From Polyangiaceae bacterium (GTDB lineage Bacteria > Myxococcota_A > Polyangia > Polyangiales > Polyangiaceae): DNA of 12,729 bases. Positions 1 to 7,038 of the stretch are shown in pieces. The stretch spans positions 1 to 12,729 of the forward strand of contig JAICXU010000027.1 of assembly GCA_025934595.1 (NCBI GenBank), in the 5' to 3' direction. Made by a program: the position numbers and the translations under genes. Each line of letters opens with the position of its first letter. Position 1 is the stretch's first letter. Below the pieces are notes generated by a model. The model was not told where the DNA came from. It saw only the letters and a program-made list of their open reading frames with translations, and did not search any database.

Positions 1-1
1 C

Positions 2-2512
2 CACATGAATTTCCACTTCCCGATGATGCCGCGCATGTTCATGGCGGTTCACATGGAAGATCGGCTGCCCATCACCGACATCCTCGCGCAAACCCCCGAC
101 GTGCATCCCACCGCGCAGTGGGCGCTCTTCTTGCGCAATCACGACGAGCTCACGCTCGAAATGGTGACCGACGAAGAGCGCGACTACATGTATCGCGCCT
201 ATGCGCACGAGCCGACGATGCGCATCAACCTCGGCATTCGCCGCAGGCTCGCGCCGCTCGTCGGAAACTCTCGCCGCAAGATGGAGCTCTTGAACGCGCT
301 CCTCTTTTCGCTGCCCGGCACCCCCGTACTTTATTACGGCGACGAGCTCGGCATGGGCGACAACGTGTTCCTCGGCGATCGCAACGGAGTGCGCACGCCG
401 ATGCAGTGGTCACCGGATCGAAATGCCGGTTTTTCTCGAGCGAATCCGCAACGGCTGATTCTGCCGATCATCATCGATCCCGAATACCACTACGAGGCGA
501 TCAACGTCGAAAACCAACAAGAGACGTCGGCTTCGATGCTGTGGTGGACGAAGCGACTCATCGCGCTGAGGAAGCGATTCAAGGCGTTCGGTCGCGGCTC
601 GATCGAGTTCATGAACCCGTCGAACTCGCGCATCTTGGTCTTCACGCGCCGGCACGAGAATCAAACCGTGCTCGTCGTCGCGAACCTGTCGCGGTTCGTG
701 CAATACGCCGAGCTCGATCTGCGCGAGTTCAAGGGCATGGTGCCGATCGAGATGTTCGGCAAGACGAAGTTCCCGGTCATCGGCGACGCGCCTTACATGG
801 TCACGCTCGCGCCGCACAACTTCTATTGGTTCTCGCTGGTCCGCGCCGGGGTATCGACCGAGCGCCTTTCGGCGACCAGCTTGCTGCCGCCGATCGAAAT
901 CGCCGACCTGAAGATGCTCTTCGAAACGGAGCGCGAGGCGGTCGCGGATGCGATCACGACGTTCGGCGACGTGCGAAATTGGTTCGGGAGCGCCGAGCGC
1001 ATTCGAAAAGTGGAGATGACCGAGGTCTTCGAGCTCAAATCCGACGCGGCGCCGTCGGGTCGGGATACGCGTGAGGTCTACGCGCTGTGGATCGCGATGG
1101 TTCGCGCGGACATGACCGACGGTCCGCCGCAGACCTACGCGGCCACGCTCGCCGTCGTGGGTGAGGGCTCGCATCCTTCGCCCGAGATGATCGTCGTTCA
1201 GCTGAAAATTGCGGGTGAAACGCGATTTCTCGTGAACGCGGTGCAGCACGACGACGCGGCGCGCGCGCTCTATCTCGCGACGAAGGACTCTGCGCGTTTG
1301 AAGGACGGCCGCGCCGAGCTCTTGGTGTCGCGCTTCGGATCTTCGCGGACGACGAACCCGCAGGCGCTGATCGATCTGCGACATCTCGGCGATCTCGGTC
1401 GTCACGCGATCTTGCGTTTCGGCGACGAGGCCGTGATGAAGGTCTATCACCGCGTCGACGACGGGCTCAGCACGGAGCTCGAGCTCGGTCGCGTGCTGAA
1501 TTCGAAAGAGGGATCGGTCGCGCCGATTCTCCGTAACGCGATCGAGGCTCGCTATGGTCGCGGCGAGCCCCAGACGATCGCGCTGGTGTACGACTTCGCT
1601 CCAAACGTCGGCACCGGCTGGAGCATCGCGCTCGACGAGCTCGGTCGATTCTACGATCGCGCGCTCGCGCGGCCTGCGGACGAGATCATTCCGGAAGCGC
1701 ACGCGGGCACGCCGCTCTCGCTGATGGGCGCGGATCCGCCTCCCCTCGTCGCGGCGCAGCTCGGCGGATTCCGAGCCACGCTCGCGGAGCTCGGGCCGGT
1801 CGTGGCCGAGATTCACAAGACGCTCGCTGCGAATTCGAGCGACCCCGCCTTCGCGCCGGAGCCCTATTCCACGCTCGATCGCCGATCGAAATATCAGTCG
1901 CTGCGCAACATCGCCGGAAAAGTGTTTCGCGAGATGCGCGAGATGATGCCTATTTTTTCCGAGCGAACGCGGCGCGAGGTGGAGACCGTGCTGGCGCTCG
2001 AGGGCGACCTCTTTCGCCGCTTCGAGCCGCTCCTGACGACGAAGCTCGGCGCGCTCCGCATTCGCGTGCACGGAAATCTGCACCTCGGCAACGTCCTCTA
2101 TACGGGTCGCACGTTCGTGGTGATCGGCGCGGGTGGCGGCGAAGAGCGATCGGTGTCGGAGCGTCGCCGAAAACGATCCGCCTTGCGCGATCTCGCCGGG
2201 ATGGTGCGATCGATCGAATTCGCCGCAGTCAAAGTCCTCACCGATCCCTCGCGCGTGCGCGCATCCGATTTCGATCGCGCCGCGCGATGGGCGTTTCTCT
2301 GGTCGTCGTGGATGAGCGCCGCGTTCTTGCAGGCGTACTTCCTCAGCATGGGGCCTTCGCCGATCATCACACCGTCGCTCGAAGAGACGGCGGTGCTCTT
2401 CGATGCATTCGTGTTCGAGCGCACGCTCTATCAAATCCAGGCCGAGCTCGATTCGCATCCCGACGGCGTGCTCGTTCCTCTCTTGGCATTGCGACGGCTC
2501 CTCGGAAAATGA
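2..2512 (+). CDS. treS: Trehalose synthase (TreS) fused to a degenerate maltokinase domain, 5' truncated by window edge
   Basis: TreS interconverts trehalose and maltose in the cytoplasm. A fused maltokinase (Mak/Pep2) normally phosphorylates maltose to feed GlgE alpha-glucan synthesis. The frame is open to the left edge, and the first visible Met (position 5) matches the internal MAFHFP motif of TreS, so the true start lies outside, as do the nucleophile and acid/base residues. Counting from that Met, residues 41-280 carry FLRNHDELTLEM, PGTPVLYYGDELGMGDN and DRNGVRTPMQWSPDRNAGFS, then the C-terminal beta domain. Residues about 290-835 are the maltokinase module: VMKVYHR near 480, a possible nucleotide-binding Lys; ELELGR near 493; LDELGRFYDRA; RRRKRSALRDLAGM near 721. 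The kinase signatures are broken: HGN at 689-691 instead of HGD, and GAGGGE at 708-713 instead of DFEGEP. The N-cap RWFGGKAR-like motif reads NWFGSAER. The kinase half is probably inactive, while the visible TreS part looks intact. The stop overlaps the next start (ATGA). Confidence 0.93.
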   Translation, partial: HMNFHFPMMPRMFMAVHMEDRLPITDILAQTPDVHPTAQWALFLRNHDELTLEMVTDEERDYMYRAYAHEPTMRINLGIRRRLAPLVGNSRRKMELLNALLFSLPGTPVLYYGDELGMGDNVFLGDRNGVRTPMQWSPDRNAGFSRANPQRLILPIIIDPEYHYEAINVENQQETSASMLWWTKRLIALRKRFKAFGRGSIEFMNPSNSRILVFTRRHENQTVLVVANLSRFVQYAELDLREFKGMVPIEMFGKTKFPVIGDAPYMVTLAPHNFYWFSLVRAGVSTERLSATSLLPPIEIADLKMLFETEREAVADAITTFGDVRNWFGSAERIRKVEMTEVFELKSDAAPSGRDTREVYALWIAMVRADMTDGPPQTYAATLAVVGEGSHPSPEMIVVQLKIAGETRFLVNAVQHDDAARALYLATKDSARLKDGRAELLVSRFGSSRTTNPQALIDLRHLGDLGRHAILRFGDEAVMKVYHRVDDGLSTELELGRVLNSKEGSVAPILRNAIEARYGRGEPQTIALVYDFAPNVGTGWSIALDELGRFYDRALARPADEIIPEAHAGTPLSLMGADPPPLVAAQLGGFRATLAELGPVVAEIHKTLAANSSDPAFAPEPYSTLDRRSKYQSLRNIAGKVFREMREMMPIFSERTRREVETVLALEGDLFRRFEPLLTTKLGALRIRVHGNLHLGNVLYTGRTFVVIGAGGGEERSVSERRRKRSALRDLAGMVRSIEFAAVKVLTDPSRVRASDFDRAARWAFLWSSWMSAAFLQAYFLSMGPSPIITPSLEETAVLFDAFVFERTLYQIQAELDSHPDGVLVPLLALRRLLGK

Positions 2513-3999
2513 AGCACATTTCGCTGCTCGGCCTTCCTCTCATGCTCGCGTGCGGAGCCTCGCCGCCCCCCTCGACTTCGCCCTCGACTTCGACCTCGGC
2601 ATCGCCGTCGACCTCGCCGTCGACCTCAGCATCGCCTTCGACCTCGGCTTCCACCTCGCCTTCGACCTCGCGCTCGACCTCGCCCCTGACTCCTCTCGAG
2701 CTCGCCGCGCTCTCCTCGACGCGCTCCGCCGACATCGCGCGTTCGATCGCGGAAGAAGTGGGGCCGCGTCTCGCGGGCTCGCCGGGCGACAAGCTCGCGG
2801 TCGCGTGGGCGCTGAGGACGATGACGTCGCTCGGTTTTCGAAATGTGCACGCGGAGCCCGTCACCGTTCCCGTGTGGAGACGCGGCACCGAAACGGCCGA
2901 GATCATTTCGCCGGTGCACCTTCCTCTCGCCGTGACGGCGCTCGGATGGAGCGGATCGACGGGGAAAAAGGGCGTGACGGGTGAGGTCGTAGAAGTCATC
3001 TCGCTCGATGCGCTCAAATCGCTCACGAAAGATCAGGCGAAAGGAAAAATCATTTTCGGAAACGTACTGATGCGAAAAGCGGCGGACGGCGCCGGATATG
3101 GCGAAGCGGTTCCGATGCGCTTCGCCGGTCCGAAGCTCGCGATGGATCTCGGCGCCCTCGCATTCGTGATGCGCACGGTGGGAACGGCGGAGGATCGCAA
3201 TCCGCACACCGGCTCGTGCGGGCTGCGCGACGTGAAAAATCCGATCGCCGCGGGAGCGCTCTCGACGGTGGACGCGGAGCTGCTCCACGACACGCTCGCG
3301 CGCGATCCAAAAACGAAAATCTCTCTCGTGCTCACGCCGACGCGTGCGCCCGACGCGCAATCGGCCAACGTCGTCGGCGACATGCCGGGTGATACGCATC
3401 CAGACGAAATCGTCTTGCTCGGCGCGCATCTCGATTCATGGGATCTCGCGCGAGGGGCGATCGACGACGGCGCCGGCGATGCGATCGTGCTCGAGGCGGC
3501 CAAGCTCGTCGCCGAGCACGGCGAACCGCATCGCACCGTGCGCGTCGTCCTCTTCGCGGCGGAAGAAAATTCCGGAGCCGGCGGCAAGGCGTACGTCGCG
3601 GCGCATACGAACGAGATCGGCAAGCACGTGCTCGCGCTCGAAGCCGACAGCGGAACGGCGCGCGTGATTTCGAGCCGTTTTTTCGGTGATCCGTCGCAGA
3701 AGGCCGTCTACGACGTCCTGACCGTGATGCTCAAACCACTGCGCGTCGAGGCGCGCGAGGGCGATGGCCATCCCGGATCCGACATCACGCCTCTCGTCGG
3801 CGCCGGCGTTCCGACCGTCGAGCTCCGTCAAGACATGTCGCGCTACTTCGACGTGCATCACAGCGCGAACGACACGCAGAGTGAGATCGACCTCGAGGGC
3901 ATCCGGCAGGCGACCGCAGCATTCGCCGACGCGGCTTGGCTTGCGGCCTCCGGCGGCGATTTCGGTCGCGCGCCGCCGATGAAGGACGAACATTGGTGA
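2509..3999 (+). CDS. Secreted M28-family metallopeptidase lipoprotein (carboxypeptidase Q-like)
   Basis: This is a zinc exopeptidase of family M28, probably cleaving peptides at the cell envelope. The ATG at 2509 overlaps the treS stop as ATGA and gives an N-terminus MKHISLLGLPLMLAC, a lipoprotein signal with Cys15 as lipidation site. The frame is open upstream to about 2287, but that part is treS in another frame. Residues 19-60 are a low-complexity Pro/Ser/Thr/Ala linker encoded by ten 12-bp repeats. Residues about 66-300 hold an N-terminal subdomain and a PA-like insertion. The catalytic part follows: GAHLDSWDL (His307), AIDDGAGD (Asp319), FAAEENSG (Glu352 and Glu353), LEADSGT (Asp380) and YFDVHHSAND (His450 or His451). 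These match the two-zinc ligand set and general base of M28, and order and spacing resemble carboxypeptidase Q. Length is 496 aa. Substrate is unknown. Confidence 0.9.
   Translation: MKHISLLGLPLMLACGASPPPSTSPSTSTSASPSTSPSTSASPSTSASTSPSTSRSTSPLTPLELAALSSTRSADIARSIAEEVGPRLAGSPGDKLAVAWALRTMTSLGFRNVHAEPVTVPVWRRGTETAEIISPVHLPLAVTALGWSGSTGKKGVTGEVVEVISLDALKSLTKDQAKGKIIFGNVLMRKAADGAGYGEAVPMRFAGPKLAMDLGALAFVMRTVGTAEDRNPHTGSCGLRDVKNPIAAGALSTVDAELLHDTLARDPKTKISLVLTPTRAPDAQSANVVGDMPGDTHPDEIVLLGAHLDSWDLARGAIDDGAGDAIVLEAAKLVAEHGEPHRTVRVVLFAAEENSGAGGKAYVAAHTNEIGKHVLALEADSGTARVISSRFFGDPSQKAVYDVLTVMLKPLRVEAREGDGHPGSDITPLVGAGVPTVELRQDMSRYFDVHHSANDTQSEIDLEGIRQATAAFADAAWLAASGGDFGRAPPMKDEHW
2569..2688 (+). repeat. 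Ten degenerate 12-bp tandem repeats encoding a Pro/Ser/Thr linker
   Basis: Ten in-phase units of the type (c/a)c(c/g)tcgacctcg run without gaps through the M28 lipoprotein gene. The first two units are identical, and later ones drift at first, second and third codon positions. Each unit encodes a four-residue block such as PSTS, TSAS or ASPS. The repeat sits just after the lipidated Cys, so it works as a flexible spacer between membrane and enzyme. As 12 is a multiple of 3, gain or loss of units would keep the frame. Confidence 0.85.
3981..3986 (+). promoter_or_regulatory. Ribosome binding site deciding the start of the kinase-like lipoprotein gene
   Basis: GAAGGA lies inside the last codons of the M28 gene, 9 nt before GTG 3996. 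It favours this GTG, which overlaps the M28 stop as GTGA, over the in-frame ATG at 3936 inside the upstream gene and over TTG 3993. Confidence 0.6.
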
Positions 4000-5153
4000 T
4001 CGCAGGGACGAAGCTCCTGCGGCCGACCGCTCTCCTCGCTTTCATCGTGCTCGCGCAGTGCGCGCGTCCGGGCACGCTCGATCCCGCAAACCGTGTCGCT
4101 CGCTCCCTTCCGCCGCTCTCCGCGACCGAGCGCGCCGATGCGTTACGGCACGCGCGAATCTTCGACGACATCGATCCGCGAGCACGCGATCTGCTCGCCG
4201 GTCCGGATGACGAGCATGCGTTCGCGTTCGATGCCGTCGTCGCATGCGATTTCGTCGAGCCTACGCGCGACCTCGTGCCCGGGCGCGGAACCACGCCGAA
4301 GTTTTTTTGCGCGCTCCGGCACGGACCGGAGGCGCGCGATATCGTGAAGATCAAGTTCGGCAAGGACAACGGCGAGGTCTACGGCGAGATCCTCGGCTCG
4401 CGTCTGCTCTGGGCGATCGGCGTCGCCACCGACGCGGACTATCCGGTGCGCATTCGTTGCCATCACTGTCCTGCTGACCCTTGGATTTCGTATCGCGATT
4501 TTCCGACCGTCGATCCCTCGGCGCGCGAGGTCCGCGAGATCGACGACGCAGCTTTGCAGCGACTTTTTGCCGGCGCCGTGCTTCAGGAGCATCCCGATCA
4601 AGGGTGGTCGCTCGACGAGCTCGATTCATTGCTCGCCCCTCGCGCGCAAGTCGATGCGCTGCGCCTCCTCGCTGCGTTCATCGCATATGGCGACGACAAG
4701 CCGGAGAATCAGCGTCTCGTGTGCCCATTCGCCGCGATCGACGAGCACCAGCATTGTCGCGCGCCGCGTCTGCTCTTCGCGGATCTCGGCTCCACGTTCG
4801 GGCGTGGCGCGAACGCGCTCGGGCTCATCGATCGCGAATCGAGACCGACGTTCGCGGCGTGGTCGACGCTTCCGATGTGGGAAGACGCAGCCAAGTGCCG
4901 CACGCATTGTGCGACGCGCACGTCGCACGAAAATCCAATGATCGGTGAAGCAGGTCGCAAGCTGCTCGCCGACCGTCTCGACGCGTTGTCCGAAAAGCAG
5001 ATTCGCGATCTCTTCACGGCGGCGCGGATCGAGCGGCTCGGCGAGACCACGCGCGATGAGCGAGGTCAGGCGCGTCCTGTCACCGCCGACGATTGGGCCC
5101 TCGCGTTCGAGCACCGCCGCGCCGCGATCTCGGATGCGCGCTGCCCGAATTGA
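3996..5153 (+). CDS. Lipoprotein of unknown function with a possible atypical kinase fold
   Basis: I do not recognise a named family. From GTG 3996 (GTGA overlap with the M28 stop, GAAGGA upstream) the product is 385 aa. It begins with a hydrophobic signal ending in VLAQC, a plausible though slightly atypical lipobox with Cys22. The spacing of several polar motifs resembles the kinase-like superfamily that includes HipA, CotH and Fam20C: IVKIKFG (Lys118 or Lys120), GEVYGEILGSRLLWA (a Glu-bearing helix, Glu131), IAYGDDKPENQRL (Asp233/234 to Asn238, catalytic-loop-like) and LLFADLGSTFG (Asp263, DxG-like metal site). A RCHHCP motif near residue 154 and further Cys (243, 254, 301, 305) suggest disulfides or metal binding. 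It is probably co-translated with the peptidase. Alternative: an unrelated envelope protein with chance motif spacing. Gene certain; function only inferred. Confidence 0.85.
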   Translation: MIAGTKLLRPTALLAFIVLAQCARPGTLDPANRVARSLPPLSATERADALRHARIFDDIDPRARDLLAGPDDEHAFAFDAVVACDFVEPTRDLVPGRGTTPKFFCALRHGPEARDIVKIKFGKDNGEVYGEILGSRLLWAIGVATDADYPVRIRCHHCPADPWISYRDFPTVDPSAREVREIDDAALQRLFAGAVLQEHPDQGWSLDELDSLLAPRAQVDALRLLAAFIAYGDDKPENQRLVCPFAAIDEHQHCRAPRLLFADLGSTFGRGANALGLIDRESRPTFAAWSTLPMWEDAAKCRTHCATRTSHENPMIGEAGRKLLADRLDALSEKQIRDLFTAARIERLGETTRDERGQARPVTADDWALAFEHRRAAISDARCPN

Positions 5154-5166
5154 TTCGCTCGGGCAG
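5141..5166 (+). terminator. Candidate terminator or regulatory hairpin at the stop of the kinase-like gene
   Basis: The perfect inverted repeat CTGCCCGA (5141-5148) and TCGGGCAG (5159-5166) forms an 8-bp GC-rich stem with a 10-nt loop. The stop codon TGA (5151-5153) lies in the loop. A competing small palindrome, CGAAT-tg-ATTCG (5146-5157), overlaps it. No T-run follows, so this is not a textbook intrinsic terminator; in a GC-rich genome it may still attenuate transcription or block 3' decay. It sits in one of the few real gaps of the block and may divide two transcription units. Confidence 0.45.
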
Positions 5167-5204
5167 TACGCGGGCGCCTCTCCGTGAGCTAATCTCGTCG
5201 GCGG

Positions 5205-6359
5205 ATGACGACCGCCGCCGAGCTTTCGCCGTTCGCCGTCGAGGACGTCGCTCCGCGTTCGGAATCGCGCGTCGTCGAATTCATGCTCGTGGGTGGCGGC
5301 ACGATCGTGCTGTTTCCGATCGCGTGGATCCTGCGGAAAATGCTGGGGATCGACGATGCGGAGCTCGCAGCGGGATTCCTCACGTTCTGGGCGGCGTACG
5401 TGATCAACGATCCGCATTTCGCCGTCACCTATCTTCTCTTCTATCGCGACGTGCGCGCGCGCGTGACGAGCCGCGATCTTCCGGCGATGCAGCGCGCGCG
5501 ATTCGTCGTGAGCGGATTCGTGATCCCCGCGCTGCTCGCCGTCTGGGCCGGCATCGCGATGTGGCGCCACTCGGCGCCGATGCTGGGCTGGATGATTCAG
5601 CTCATGTACCTGCTCGTCGGCTGGCATTACGTGAAGCAAGGCTTCGGTGTTCTCACCGTGCTCGCTGCGCGACGCAAAGTGCGCGTGAGCGCGCGGGAGC
5701 GCATCGCTTTTCTCGCGCACGCGTATGCGGGTTGGGCCTATGCCTGGGCGAGCCCCGCGATGCCGGCAGGTGAGTTCGAGGAGAAGGGGATCGTCTACGC
5801 GGCGTTCGCGCATCCGCGTTGGCTCGAGGTCGCGACGGGCGCCGTCTTCGCCGCGAGCACGATCGCGCTTGCGGTCGTGATGGTCGCGGAACGGCGAAGG
5901 CTCGGTCGCTTTCTTCCATTCGCGCCCGTGGCGGGGCTCCTCATCACGGTGTGGCTCTGGACGATCTACTCGAGCATCGATCCGGTGATGCGCTATCTCA
6001 TTCCGGCGCTGCACTCGATTCAATATCTCTATTTCGTGTGGCTTCTCCGGCGCAACGAAGCCCGATCCTTCGAAGGGCCGCCGACGTTCGGAAAGCCGGC
6101 CGCCGTGCGAATCGGCTTTCTTGCCGTGACCGCGCTCGGGCTCGGATGGCTTCTTTTTCGCGGGATTCCGACGTTCCTCGATGATTTCTGCGTCGCGAAG
6201 CCGCCGCGCGGCGTGCTCCCGGACGACCTCGGCGTGACGCCTTGGTTCGCCATCTTCTTCGTGATCGTCAGCATTCATCATTACTTCATGGACAGCGTGA
6301 TCTGGCGCCGCGAGAATCCCGAAACACGATTTCTCGTCGAGGCGCAATTGCATGCATAA
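5205..6359 (+). CDS. Multi-pass membrane protein with histidine motifs, function unknown
   Basis: The 384-aa product has roughly eight to ten hydrophobic segments (near residues 25-43, 55-79, 100-119, 127-152, 208-227, 237-255, 262-281, 300-319 and 344-360), so it is an integral membrane protein. I do not recognise a named family. Polar motifs with His sit at or near segment edges: NDPHF (His71), GWHYVKQGFG (His141), PALHSIQYLYF (His270) and SIHHYFMDSVIWR (His358/359). Such a set could bind a metal, as in membrane di-iron enzymes, but the classical HxxHH boxes are absent, so this is only a suggestion. The ATG at 5205 starts 51 bp after the previous stop, with only a poor purine tract upstream. 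Its end overlaps the next gene by 8 bp, so the two are probably co-expressed. Confidence 0.87.
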   Translation: MTTAAELSPFAVEDVAPRSESRVVEFMLVGGGTIVLFPIAWILRKMLGIDDAELAAGFLTFWAAYVINDPHFAVTYLLFYRDVRARVTSRDLPAMQRARFVVSGFVIPALLAVWAGIAMWRHSAPMLGWMIQLMYLLVGWHYVKQGFGVLTVLAARRKVRVSARERIAFLAHAYAGWAYAWASPAMPAGEFEEKGIVYAAFAHPRWLEVATGAVFAASTIALAVVMVAERRRLGRFLPFAPVAGLLITVWLWTIYSSIDPVMRYLIPALHSIQYLYFVWLLRRNEARSFEGPPTFGKPAAVRIGFLAVTALGLGWLLFRGIPTFLDDFCVAKPPRGVLPDDLGVTPWFAIFFVIVSIHHYFMDSVIWRRENPETRFLVEAQLHA

Positions 6360-7038
6360 TACACTTGTTCGAATTTTGGCCGTCGCTCTTCTCGCGCTCA
6401 CGTCCATGCTCCCCGCTTGCGCGTGCGGAGCCGGCGGCGGCGCGGGCGGCGGTGGTATCGTGTGCACGGGCGGCGCGCGTATGGTCGGAGCGGGTTGCTT
6501 CTGTCCGACGGGAACCACGTTCGACGGCACGCAATGCCAGGGACAAGCCCAGCAAGGAAGCTGTCCCGCGGGCGAGCTCGAGGTCGTCGGCCAAACGGGA
6601 GCGGCTTGTTTCTGCCCCGACGGTCAGGTGTGGGCCGACGCGAACCGCACCGGCTGCGCGGCGTGCACGGGAGGATCGATCGCGAGCGGCGATTCGTGCG
6701 TATGTCCCGACGGCACGGCGTGGGACGGCAATCAAAACCAGTGCGTGCAACAGCAAGTCGTCGCGCAAGAGCAGCCGCAACAACCTCAGTGCCAGGGCGG
6801 CGCCATCCTGACCGACAACGGCTGCGCGTGTCCCGACGGCACACAATGGGACGGAAACCAGTGCTCGCCGGTCCAGCAGCAACAGACCGTCATCCAGCAA
6901 CAGAACATCCAGCAGAACGCGAACATCTCGCTCACCTGCTGCATCAACCACACGCAGTACGAGTGCCCGAGTCAAAAAGCGTTCAACGATTGCGTGACGT
7001 TGAGCCCACATCACTGCAAGCACGTGGGTGGCTGCTGA
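6352..7038 (+). CDS. Cys-rich, Gln-rich repeat lipoprotein, function unknown
   Basis: The 228-aa product starts with a lipoprotein signal ending in SMLPAC (Cys23), followed by a Gly-rich stretch at about 26-35. It has 24 cysteines. Four repeats of about 25-32 residues follow (near 38-62, 71-102, 105-131, 147-171), each with a CxCP(D/T)G core, an aromatic residue often in a WDG motif, and a closing Cys, as in GCACPDGTQWDGNQC. Gln-rich linkers lie at 132-147 and 174-189 (QQQQTVIQQQNIQQ). A distinct tail from 192 has seven residues of Cys/His type: CC, HHC and a C-terminal VGGC. The pattern suggests small disulfide-stabilised extracellular modules. GAGG (6339-6342) lies 9 nt before the ATG. The gene overlaps the membrane protein by 8 bp, so the two may work together. 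No catalytic motif is seen. Confidence 0.87.
   Translation: MHNTLVRILAVALLALTSMLPACACGAGGGAGGGGIVCTGGARMVGAGCFCPTGTTFDGTQCQGQAQQGSCPAGELEVVGQTGAACFCPDGQVWADANRTGCAACTGGSIASGDSCVCPDGTAWDGNQNQCVQQQVVAQEQPQQPQCQGGAILTDNGCACPDGTQWDGNQCSPVQQQQTVIQQQNIQQNANISLTCCINHTQYECPSQKAFNDCVTLSPHHCKHVGGC

Noticed and set aside
410..2458. Very long open frame on the minus strand opposite treS (about 680 codons)
   Set aside because: It mirrors the treS gene, its translation is Arg/Glu/His-rich with no domain signature, and long antisense frames are expected with this codon bias.
2287..2508. Upstream extension of the M28 gene from an ATG at 2287
   Set aside because: It lies wholly inside treS in another frame, is Arg-rich, and would bury the lipoprotein signal that begins at 2509.
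2569..2688. CRISPR-like regular repeat
   Set aside because: The units are 12 bp, contiguous and without spacers, in frame within a gene; it is a protein-level repeat.
2403..2984. Plus-strand frame over the 12-bp repeats giving an alternating Asp/Leu/Ala/Phe peptide
   Set aside because: The regular peptide is a by-product of the repeats. The frame overlaps treS and the M28 gene, and has no ribosome site or domain.
4626..6530. Long minus-strand open frame (about 630 codons) opposite genes 3 to 5
   Set aside because: Arg/His/Glu-rich translation typical of shadow frames. It crosses three well-supported plus-strand genes and one real intergenic gap.
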